Under the pieces are notes generated by a model. The model saw nothing but the letters and a program-made list of their open reading frames with translations, had not been told where the DNA came from and searched no databases. A stretch of DNA of 54,057 bases from Branchiostoma floridae. Its lineage: Eukaryota; Chordata; Leptocardii; Amphioxiformes; Branchiostomatidae. Numbering within the stretch: position 1 is the first letter of the stretch; the number at the start of each line of letters is the position of its first letter. Positions 21,468-33,627 of this stretch are shown piece by piece. Both the position numbers and the translations under genes were made by a program. The DNA lies in NCBI RefSeq assembly GCF_000003815.2, contig NC_049989.1, forward strand, positions 14,530,983 through 14,585,039. Reading direction: 5' to 3'.

Positions 21468-24400
21468 ATGGAGCAAGAGGACATTGCAAATGGTAAGCAA
21501 CACCTCTTAACATCCACCGCAATCTTCTGTTTTGTTGTTTTTGCTGAAGGTAAACAATTATTTGTATTTATTGCAGCGGACGTTGACACTCTTCGTTCGA
21601 GGGTCGAAGAGCTACAGAAAGAGAAAAATGAAATGGAAAAGGATTTTGCCCAGAAGAGAGGAAAATTCAAGGAGATTTTTCTCGCCAAGGAAGGTATGAT
21701 GCTTCCCTTTCTTTAGTTCTTATCCCTGTGTCTTAAGATTTTGTGAATCGTGTTGTGGTTGTGTGTTTTTGCAGGTCACGATGATGATGATGTCATTATA
21801 TCGGAAATGTGGGCGGTGCCAGTTGGACCGGCACAGAGGGGTTGGGAAATCGTTTTGTGGAAGTTTTTGTTTTTGTTTTTCCTAATCCCTTTCTCTAAAT
21901 TATTCATATAAAGCAGAGTTAACACCATCAAACACAATAACATCACTCTTTTTGATGGCAAGGAAAATATTTGATTCTAGGTTTTCTTGGATTTCTTGGG
22001 TTTTCTTGGGTGCTTTTGACAAATTATCAATGTTGACATTCTAAAGTTCAAAAGCTAGCAATCTGTTAATCGTCATCACCTGATGATGACAAACAGTACT
22101 GCAAACTGTAGAACTGATGTAGTGTGCACGGCATGCCATGCGACCCTGCTTATGAGTTATAAAATCCTCCCCACCAATAGACCTATCCAATGACACCATA
22201 GTTTGCCCATTTCTGACACTTTTCAAAAATCCATATTTTTGGTCGCAGTTACAGGGACTTAGCTATAGTCGCGAATAACTCGACAACAACGAACGCAATC
22301 CGAAAATAGGTTGTAGTGTTCAACTCCCCACCAAGAGACCTACCCAATGATACCACAATTTGCCTATTTCTGGATTAGATTCCGAACTACGCACATTACT
22401 AGCATATAGTCCTTGAAATGGGGTGTAAAACATGACATCCTGATTTTGAGGAGCTCCACATGAAGTTAATGAGGTCCAGTGTTCGAGGAGAGCCACACTT
22501 CGAGCATGTTAAAGAACCCTCTGCACTTATCGAAAAGAGCAGGGGTCCTTCCAGGTGTAAGTGGTTCAAAACATATATGTACAGTCCCATGGCCGCACCT
22601 GGGGCAATTACTGTCGTATTGAGGTCACCTGATGAGTGGTGGCAGCTTGCTCCAGACACTTGCGACAGTGGAATGGAGGTCACCTGAGTGGTGCCAAATG
22701 GCAGCTGTGATTTTAATAGCCCCGCCTATTGTAAGCTCCTCGCAATTCAGTCCCTGGCTGCCAAGACAGAGTTCGACTCACCCAATAACAAATAACAAGT
22801 TGACCCAAGCAAGGAGGCAATCTGGTGTTGGGGTTGACATAGAATCTAAAGGTTCAAGTCCTGAGCAGGCCCCAATGTTTGACCCTCAAGGGAAGGTACT
22901 GTAAATGCAGAAATTTTCGCGGTGGATGAATGTTCGCGGTTTTCTCCGGTGACCACTTTACCGCGAACTTAAAACCACCCTGAACATTTTTCCATTATGG
23001 TATTAGACTGCAGTCTATGGTGTTACCGCAAACTTAAAACCACCGCAAAAAGTCCTTTTCCTCGCTACTGCGAAATTAAATTCCCGCGAACTTAAATGCA
23101 TTTGCAGTACTTTACACCTGCTGTCTTACACTAATTAGATGAAAATGACTACCTACATGTCGCCTTGGTTAGGAACTTTCTTTTGGATGGAACATAAGGC
23201 CTGATGGGTCTGGTTTTGACTCTACTTTGAGGACAGCCATACCCCAAGCTCTTTAAAGAACCCACTACACATATCAAAAAGAGTAGAGGTTTATCCCGGT
23301 GTGAGTGGATCAAACCTATGAGTCTTGCCTTATACATTGCCTACTGCACAAATTAAAACCAGTTTTGCAAAACAAAATCCACACATTGATAGATATACAG
23401 TAGTACTAGTAGTAGAGGTTCACTTTTCCACTTCCAAATCTACCCATAAGATTTGACCTCACACTCATATAGAAGAACAAAACATTTGTGTTATTTCCTT
23501 TTTGAAAGAAGCCTTGTTGAATTTTCTATGAAAGAAAACTTTCTCTGTGACTGGCATGTTTTCCATGGAAGGTGCATGTACATGTATGTGTTAGACAAGC
23601 CATGCCAGTTCCAGACTAATCAAGGCTCAGTACATGCATATTCATCACAACAACCTTACCAAGCCTGCAGCTTGTTTGTCATGTTAGAAAACGACATAGA
23701 CATGAATATTCTAAAGAGCACCACTCACTGAATGGTGATATGAATTGTTGAAACTGGCTCTGCAGCCAAAAAAGAAATTTGAAAGCTTATTTTCTTGTTA
23801 TATCTTCATTTGGAACATGTTTATTTTTTATTGAAGAAATAAATAATGTCAAACATGTTTCTGTATAACAAACTTCACAGCATGTTGATACAACAGTACA
23901 CAATGTTTTGATGACTGTCTGCCTCACGGTAATAAGGACAGTACAGGTACTACTTTGCATTGCAAGCCACGTGTAGGGTTCGCTGTGGTATTACAAATGC
24001 GGTCCCAAGTATACTGTTAAGTCACAAGACAATAGCTGAAAATCATTGCTCAACAAATGTACAGGATACAATGTATGGCAGCAACTACTATTAGTACTAA
24101 ACTACATGCAGATACAGAACAACAAAATATCATCAATAACTTTATAAGGTTTCCCAAAAACTATTATCACCTTTACGTGTGTATTGTCAAGCAGTTATGC
24201 TAAGAGAATTAATAGTTTAATATAGTTTATTCAGAAAATAAGCCTCGCAGCATTTATACAATTGTTGGATGGCAACTACAAAAAAGATTAACAATTACAA
24301 TACATGACGAAGAAACACACAAAGTTATACAAAATGCCTTTCAATGAACACTAACGTAAAGACAGGAATGTAACAGTATTACTAAGAAGACTTGTTGTAC

Positions 24401-27400
24401 AGGTGTATGGCTTGGTGCAAGAACGATTTTTCAGTCTTTGTGTACGGGCAGCTGGCACCGGAAGTCTTCCCCGTAGCTATGCTTTAGTATCTGAGGAGTC
24501 AATTTAGCAAATGACAGCCTGGTAGGAGATAGTCTTTTATGGTCGTGTGCCCTGGGTCCAGATTTCTGGTCTTTAAGTAAGCAGTTCCAGTCTTTGTCGC
24601 CTAGAGGAAAGCGACAGACAGTTGCTTAAGCATTGGTCGTTGTAAATAAAGAACCTTGTTATACAGTCATTTACCCACCTACTAAAACTATACACTGATT
24701 CCTGTCCCTGGTACAGAGGAACTTCGTAAGGAGCACCAGAAGAGAGGCGAGTACCAGCAGACTGTGGACTCTCTACAGAAACAGGTCCAGACTCTACAGG
24801 CGGAGGTCGACGACCTGAAGACCACAAACACCATCCTGGAGACGACCAAACAGGACGAGGTGGACGAGATCAGGAGGAAATGTCAGGAGGAGATCGCCTC
24901 TCTACAGGCCATTATGAAAGGTCAGTTCTGTTTGGTTTACTTTTGCACTTTTGTAATATGGTCTGTTTGTGTGGTAAGTAGTCTGTGTAACGCAAACTCC
25001 GCTGTCCAGGGCTGTAAATGGCCCCTCCCCGGCAGATGTTTGGCGGGCTGCTATAAGTGAGATTTAATCAGGCTATGTGGTAAGGAATTGGATTTATCTT
25101 TAAAGTTTAACTCTAAGACTTGGCATACAAGTGTGCAAAATTAGGATATGTATTCAGTTTTCATATGTGTTTGCTTCCAGGGAAAATATGCAATTTTGCC
25201 ACTTTTACAGAAGCAAATCACCATTTCCTCTTCTATACCCTACATGTTAGGGGGGAGTTCCATACTGAAAACTTCTTTCATAGAACTCTTTATCCTTATG
25301 GAACAAGCTTCCTTGCATGCGAATCTGTGAATGGGTATAACCTGTAAGTTTTGAAGTCAAAGTTGAACAATCACAATCCAGTTTGTGGAACCTATACCAG
25401 CTGAGTGGGTCTCATGATCAATGACCCTTGCAGGGTTGGACAAGTTTTCTAAAATTCACTTGTCCTATCGGGCAAGCACATAAAAAATTTACTTGCCCGA
25501 ACCAATTTTTAACTTGCCCAAAATTCAATTGTCACTGTTACTAGTATGTGCATTTTCACTTCCAGCAATGGAATTTTCTGTTGACCATTACTTGATGTCA
25601 TAACTGTAAAAAAGTAACAAGTATATCAAAATTGCACTCAATCAATGGAAAAATCTTACTTGCCCGATTTGGCAAGTTGGGTAGGTCATGCACTTGCCCG
25701 AACAACACTTTCACTTGCCCTGGACAATAGGGTTAGTGGACTTGTCCAACCCTGCCTTGCTTTGTGGTGAATTTAAAGTAGATTAAAAAAGAATAGTCCA
25801 GGGTTCACAACAGTTTTTTGTTATCCCCCTGAATAGAAGCTGCCCGGGATGCGAGCCAGGCCACAGCCTCCAAGTACGAGTCGAGGTTTGAGGAGGAGCG
25901 GAGCCGCTGGTCCAGGTACCAGGAGAAGATGGAGCAGCAGCTGCAGGAACTCAAGGAGAAAATGGCTGAGCCAAAAGAGTGAGTAACATTCCTGCTGTCA
26001 TACATAACATTCACGAAATTCAATAGAATTGATTCCAGGGTTATCTTAAGTTTCTCTTCGGTTCTGTACGTCTACTAGTACAGGTATGATGATCTGAGCC
26101 AGTAGATTGTGAAATACGGTTGTAGCAGTGGATAGCATACAATACTGTACAAGAATAGAATACAGAAATGTTCGCAGTGGTTTAATATTCATGGTTTTTG
26201 TGGTGGCCATTCCACCACTGCATTTCAACCACCGCATGTCAACCACGTTAAAACTTTTTTCATTATACATTGTAGTTATAACAGTGCTACCGTGAACTTA
26301 AAACCACCGCAACACTCCATTTTCCAATACCGCAAATTAAAGTAAATCCCCACGAACTAAGTCAGTACATTTACAGTAGTCTCGAAGTACATTATGTGCA
26401 TGTACACAATGTACTTCCATGTGAATTTGGAGGTTGCAGAACCATTTAGACCTATTTGCTTTCACGTGTGTGAATAATTAAAATAGATAAAATGCTTCTA
26501 TCACACTTAGGATGAAGGTCAAAGTCTTCTGTATCAGCATCATTTTTCTGTGAAGTGGCTATGAAAGTATAAAAGCATTCTATGATCATGGTGAACTATT
26601 TTTGTATCATAGAACTAAAATATTTAGAAGGTGATATGGATTTTAGATTTAATCTAGAATCCGTATCACCTTTTAAATATTTTAGTTCTATGATAATACT
26701 ATGATATTCTATATATATGCTAATTTAGCACTATCATCAAGAATACAACAAAAATTATAAAAATTATGGACTGATAGTTTTACCATTCATTCTTACTCTT
26801 AGTATATTTCATTAGATTCTTCAGTAATTAACTAAAAACAAAGGCAAGATTCGTAAAATAGCCACATTAAAAGTCATTACTGTCAACTGTTGAGACGGAA
26901 ATTGACCAAATTTGTCCAAGTGAGGAAACGAAGTACTCTAATGCATTAGTCATCCCAAATGGAATGTTAACTCTCCTGTGATTGGCCATCTGGCTGCCGA
27001 CATCTTGTCCGTATTGCTGATAGACGTGTTGCAAATCGTGTTATAGTAAGTGTTAGGAATGAATCACGTGCATTAGCGACAGTGAGTGGTACTCCTAATG
27101 CGTTCAGAGTGAGACCTGAATTCTGCCAGGTCACGGAAGAGGACAACATGGGCATTGTTGTAAAATGTCAATTTATATCTGCAAAATAGTATGGAAGAGC
27201 TATTTGAAGAGTATATTTTTGCTGTTGGGAAGCTGCCTGCTTAAAGCCATGGAGAAAGTTTGGTCAGTGGGTTGATTGGTTGTCGTGTTTTGCTATATGA
27301 ATTGTTAATAATCATTGATCACAATGTTGTGATGGGCATCAAGCTCCCCAGTGTTGATGTCAGATAATGCATAATTACATCAATTAGAAATTTACCCCTA

Positions 27401-30400
27401 AAAAATTTACCGCTAAAATATTGAAATAGTTACTGTAAAATGCAGAAATGTTCGTGGTGGTTTTATGTACATGGTTTTTGCGGTAGGCTCTTCACTGCGA
27501 ATTTAAAACCACCGCAAACACTTTTCCATGGCAGTACGAGACTACAGTGCATGGTACTACCGCAAACTTACATGTAAAACCACAGCAAAAAGTCCTTTTT
27601 TCCACTACTGCGAAATTAAATCCCCGTTAACTTAAATGCATTTACAGTATATTTAAGTTGATACAAAATCCATGTACAACAACTGATTTCGCATAAGGAC
27701 AGAGCCAGTCTAGTTGTACACTACAGAGCCCATCGGAACTGAATGTTTGTCAGGACGAAAAGAACAAAAAGAAGAACCTAGCTTTTTTTCAAGGGTTTTA
27801 CACTAAGATATGATATTAAGTATGGTGTCCCCTTATGAATTTGTTGTGGCAGTAAGCACATGTATGTACTATGATAATAGGTTTTATACAGTACATTTTA
27901 AGGTCCATGAAATATATTGCATACCTTCTGCTAATGTATAAACATTGAGAATGCAGCAGTTGAAATTGCAGTCTGAAGGGTTATAGGTTACCATGGGCAG
28001 TGCTATAACAATCACCTTGTAGGGCAGATAGAGAATACACTGTATGCCATGGCAGCTACATTGTATATGTAGCCGTGAGAGTGAGTAGTATAGAATACAG
28101 ACAAAAAAATTTTATTTGATGTGGTGGTGATGATAAAGGATTTTGGGATATTCACAAGAGGGAGTTATTTTGAATTAGTTGAGTACCGCATATTAAGCCT
28201 TCACAGAATATTGGCTTTCCCTATGAATGCTGAAATTCTGACCGATGTGTGATGTGTTGCTGTTCCAGAGAGAGTGTCCTGGCTTCTGTAGCTAAGTCCT
28301 TACGTATGGTGAGTATGGGAGCCAGTCCCTCCAGCACTACAACCTCCACATCCACCTCACTCAGCACTGAGGATGAAAACCTGGAGGCACACATGAAAAA
28401 GGTATTACAACAGTCACTATTCTCACTATTTGTTTCGTGTCTACAGTGTTGTAGCCAGCCTGAAATGTTTTTCCGTCACCAGGATTTTGAATGGAAATCC
28501 TGTTGAGTGCCAGAGGCTTCCACGCGTCAGTCCTAAGGGGTCCGGGAAAATTTTGAAATCTAAGACCCCCTGAAATGCTATTTCCTGCAATTTAGGGGCA
28601 AATTTTGCTGGTGAAGTAGGAGCTAAGTTCAATGGCATCTGTGCCAAATTTTTGGAGATCTTTGCAAAATTTCATTTGTTATTTCATTTGTTCAATATCT
28701 TTACATGCCGATTTTTGTCCTTCACAGGGGATGGAATGGGCAAAATTTTTTTCTGTCCCCAGCTGCAAAATTTAATCAAAGGACGGAAGGATAGATGCTG
28801 GCTAGACTCTGAAGCAGACTAAACTTTTATCTAGGAAAAATTGTTTTGTTTTCAGTTTTTCGACCAACCCTAGCAAAATCCTTAGCTTTTTCAGCTGCTA
28901 GCAAAGGGCTAGCATTCAACAAACATGTATTGGTTATGGTGTATGTTAGCAGGAAAAGGGATAACTCCGAAGGCTAGCTTTTGGGAGTTACAATATTTTC
29001 TTAAACGAAACAGTTACAGTTAATAATATGCAGCTTTATTTGGGGTATTACTAGTATCTACTTTATCAGTTTATGTTATTGTTCGTAACATATCCCAGAT
29101 GCTCATACTCATAGATAAAGTTTCAAGAAGTGTGGATTCTGAATTTATCTGGTCTAAGAACAATGTCTTTATTTTGATTTTCAGGTTTTTCGTTGGGTAA
29201 GTGGTTTGGTTATAAGACTTGCAACACAATCATAATATCCAACTCCAAAATTATCCCATACAATAAAATGAATGAAGTGATAGGGGCAGACAATGGCTTC
29301 TAATGATAAGCTGTACAGTGATTGGTTCACTGATTGATTGATTGATTGGTTTAATCAGGCCCAAGAGGAGGCAGAGATGCTGCGATCCGTTGTCATGCCG
29401 ATGGAGAAGGAGATCACATCTCTTAAGGAGAAACTCAGGCTGAGTCAGGACAGAATCCGAGAACTGGAAGGACGGGTAAGGCAGGGAGAACACAGTCTTG
29501 GAGCAGTCTCATGTGTTTGAATACTTAAAAACTTTAAATTTATAGATTTATAAGTCTTGTGTTAACACCAGTTTGATCAGTAGGCTAATGCCTCTTTCAT
29601 TATACACCTTTCTCACGTGGCGGCCATCATAGATTGAAGACGAGGTCAATGAGGCAAACAGACAAAACTTGTTTCTAAAATCAGCTCCCATTTAGTTTTT
29701 CCCCAGACCACACCAATTTTCACAATATAAGATCAAATAATAAATATCATAACCAGTGTTATGCAGCAAAATATGTAGCAATTTAGACTCGCGTACTGAT
29801 CCCATATTCCTTTAAGAGATGCAAAATAAAAACATAATAATGTAAATATTTGACGGACATGCAGCCATTCTCTTATTACTAATAGTCAATTTTCTAATTT
29901 CCATGCTATCATAGGTTGAACTACTAATTATGATGGACAGTCTTTTGTTTGCCTCATTGGACTCGTTTTAGATCAATCATGGCCGCCGCATGGGAAAGTT
30001 GACATGAATCAGAAAGCTCCAAAATGTAAATTTTTGGTCTAATCTAGTCCACAAATGTCTGGAGTGGTAGTGCTCCTTGATAGGTAGTAGTGGCATACAG
30101 AGGTCTATAACTTAGTATAAGCCAGAATGTACTGTACATGTGATACAGAGCCAAAAGACAATCTTGACTGTCTATCACAATTAGCAGTTAAACCAATGGT
30201 AGCATGGCAATTTTTGGTTCAACCAATAAGGCAGTGACTGCATGTCATTAAAATATTTGTATTCAGTCAGACTCTTTATTTTCATTAATTGCATTTCTAT
30301 ATTTTGATGTAGGCAGATAACACTATGGGATCTGTCTATTAGCTGGAAGACTACTATACTTATAGTTCAATGCACATCTGTGCCGAATCTCAGATCATTT

Positions 30401-33400
30401 GGTTGTAATACCAGGGCACTGAAGCCCAAAATATACATTTTTGGTCTAAAAATGCCCAAAAGTGCCATAAGATCAATTCTGGGCAGAACTTGAGATGCCT
30501 CCATATCTATTTCTGTTTAGAATACACTCAACTTCTTGTGTGCCAAATTTGGTGCTTTTAGACAAATTTGCACAATTTTTCAGCTATGCCGCTGGACTAT
30601 TAAGCACAAGTCCCTTCAGTAAACAAAGTGCTGTGTAATATGAACCATTGTACTGTTCTATCTCTCCAGCCTAGAGCTGCTACTGTCAGTGATCCCACAT
30701 CAGTGGAAGTCCCTACTGTAGACACTGGCATCAGGGCTAGCACTAGTGAGGTGCTTCTCAAGGAAGGGGAGGATCTGGGAGAAAAGGTAGGATCATGGAT
30801 CTTCTAGAAACTAAGCCAAGTTGATTTGATTACTAGTATATGGATGACATCTGCGTGCATCAATTTTCGGCCATTTAAGAAAAAGGTTTTCAACAATACT
30901 GTAAATTGTCCAAAGCAGCTGCAAAATATGGTATGGATTTGAAAAAAAGGTAGATTGGAAAACATTATGCTAATATCATAGAATGCCAACGTCAATTCCA
31001 AAGTTCAATTCAAAAGAAGATGTGCACGTAAAAGATGTACAAAAATTAATCTTTTGTTTGGTATTCAATTCTCTGAGTGCTTGGTCATTTGTTCAACCTT
31101 CCTGGCCACTTAGATTTCATAATGAAGGCAACTTTTTGTGGGCCAAACTTTTTGTTTATTTGTATGCTTACTTTGGTGTTTCCAGAGGTTGCTATCCATA
31201 TATTAATGAAGTCAACATGGCCCTAGTAGTAATCACTAGAGATGTTGCAAAACCTCAAAACATTTGACTTACAAATTTTATGTTAGTCTCTGATATATTG
31301 ACATGTTGTATATGATTTGGTGATGTCATTGGTGCTGAGGAGCAATCAAAGGGGATTTGCACATGATTTAATGATGTCACCGATATGCTGAGAAACAGTA
31401 TCAAGAATATGTGCACATGATTTAATGATGTCACCGATATGCCAAGAAACAGTCTCAAGAATATGTGCACATGATTTAGTGATGTCACCGATATGCTGAG
31501 AAACAGTATCAAGAATATGTGCACATGATTTAATGATGTCACCGATATGCCAAGAAACAGTCTCAAGAATATGTGCACATGATTTAGTGATGTCACTGAT
31601 ATGCTGAGAAACAGTCTCAAGAATATGGGCACATGATTTGGTGATGTCACTGATACTGATGAATAGTCATGAGGAGATGTGCACACCATTTGGTTGTCCA
31701 CGGTGATTTGGTGATGTCAGTGGTACTGAAAAACAGTCAAAAGAGGTGACATTGTGATGTCACAGATGTTGAAGAACAGTCAAAAGTACATGTAGGTGTT
31801 CACATGATTTTGGGATGTCACCAATGCTGAAGACTGGTTAAGAAGGGAGGTTCACAGGATTGGGTGATGTCATTGGCACTGAAGGACAGTCAAAAGAAGT
31901 TGTGTACATGATTAGGTGATGTCCCTGGTGCTGAAGTGTCATCAAACATTTCTGTTGCTGTTTAAATTGAATCTCTAAGCATTAAGTGTAAAGTATATGT
32001 TTGCAATCTATTCCTGGGTTTAAGAGATAGCATTGAGTATATATGTAATCACACAGTGTATGATTGTGTGAAATTATTTCTAGGTTCGAGAGTTGAACCA
32101 CTACCTGGAGGTGGAGAAGTCATCTCGGACAGACCTGGAGATGTACGTGGCCGTGCTCAACACACAGAAGACTGTCCTACAGGAGGATGCAGACAAACTC
32201 AGATCTGAGCTACATGATGGTAGGGACACTACATCATGATTTGTTTGTTTGCTTACTTTTCACAAACGGTAAACTGCCTGTAAGCAGAACACAACAGCTT
32301 CATATTGTGAGTACAAGCTGTGTAAGATAAGACTGTAGGAATAAAAAAAAAATAGGACTGTATAGGGCTTGGACCCCTATTCTTTTTTATTAGTGTGGTG
32401 GGTTCTTTAGCATGCTCAAGGTGTGTGTCTCGTCAAACCCTGGGCCTCTGGCTCTTCATCTGATCCGTCACTAACTGGAACTAGGTACCCATTGTCACCT
32501 CGAGTGAGTGGGGAAGTAAGTGTCGAGTGCCTTTCCCAAGGGCACAACATTGGGTCTGCTAGAGATTCTAACCCAGAACCTTTAGGTTCTAAATCAATAA
32601 CCTAAAACAAAAGACCAAGAATGCTTGCAGATTGATGTACAAAGGTTAGGTGTGAGGGGTCATTTGGTGTAATATAACCAGCTGTTGCCATGCCGTGTGC
32701 CTGTGAAGCTGGTGTGTTACGCCCAATGGCTGTTATATCGGCTATATAGGTACAGATACAGATACAGACCACCTAGCCATCCTGTCAATGATTCCAACAA
32801 GGCTAAAACTTTGCCCTGTGCTATCTTAAAAAAACAATGCATTGTACATGTAAATACTACATGTACTATGTGAATGTATGTATATGTGCCCAGGGGCACC
32901 TGAAAAGCAGACAGTAGCCTCAGAGTGTTTTCTTGGTTAAATAAATAAGAATGAAAAATGAAATATCTTCCGCATGTCGTTGACCCTAGTCTGCAGACTC
33001 CTTGAGGAGGAGAAGAGAAAGCACGCTGAGCTGAAGAAGACGTGGGAGCTGGCCAATGACCAGTTCCTGGAGTCCCAGCGCCTGATGTTGGCCGACCTGA
33101 AGAGAATGAGCGGCGTGCTCAGCGAGGAACAACAGCGACAAGTCCAAGGTCAGGCTGTTCTTAAGGATTTCATACTGAGTCTCACAGATTTCTATTACTG
33201 CTAGTATATCTGAAGCGGAATTTAGGTCCAAGACGTTATTCTTCTTGAAAGTTTTTGCTCTGAAAACCTCAATTTTTTGCATATCTATAATGGTATGCAA
33301 AATATCAAATTGGCATGCTGATGGTCAATACAAGTCTCTGATTATCCTTTTTCTCATGCAGCTGAAAACCCCTGAAGAAATTGGATCCATAAGTATCAAA

Positions 33401-33627
33401 GCTGTAGATATGTTTCATGGGCAAGCCCTTAACATGTCAAAGGCCAAGTCCTTAATAGATCAAAGGTCACAATCCTCATCAGGTCAAAGGTAACCTGCAT
33501 GACCTGTATGTCTGTTTGACCTGCAGAGCTGCAGAAGCAGGATGCAGAGCGGGAGGCACAGCAGAAGAGGATCCAGCAGCTGCAGCAAATGAGAGATGAG
33601 CAGGAGAGACTGCAGCAGCAGCAACAG
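21468..33627 (+). CDS. RABEP: Rabaptin exons 1-10: N-terminal coiled coil (Rab4-binding half)
   Basis: Residues 1 to about 417. Nearly continuous heptads from ADVDTLRSRVEELQKEK through the Gln-rich end RDEQERLQQQQQ of exon 10. A Ser/Thr patch (SPSSTTTSTSTSLSTED) in exon 5 and exon 7 (TVSDPTSVEVPTVDTGIRAS) interrupt the helix; exon 7 has no obvious human counterpart and may be a cassette exon, since its 117 nt keep frame. Exon 6 follows a short GATT repeat at its acceptor. Confidence 0.9.

Noticed and set aside
31255-31701. 148-codon minus frame with 18-residue repeats
   Set aside because: Translation of the 54-bp satellite; period divisible by three explains the openness, and no domain or splice context exists.
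31311-31940. CRISPR-like array
   Set aside because: Units are contiguous without unique spacers, and the window is eukaryotic.
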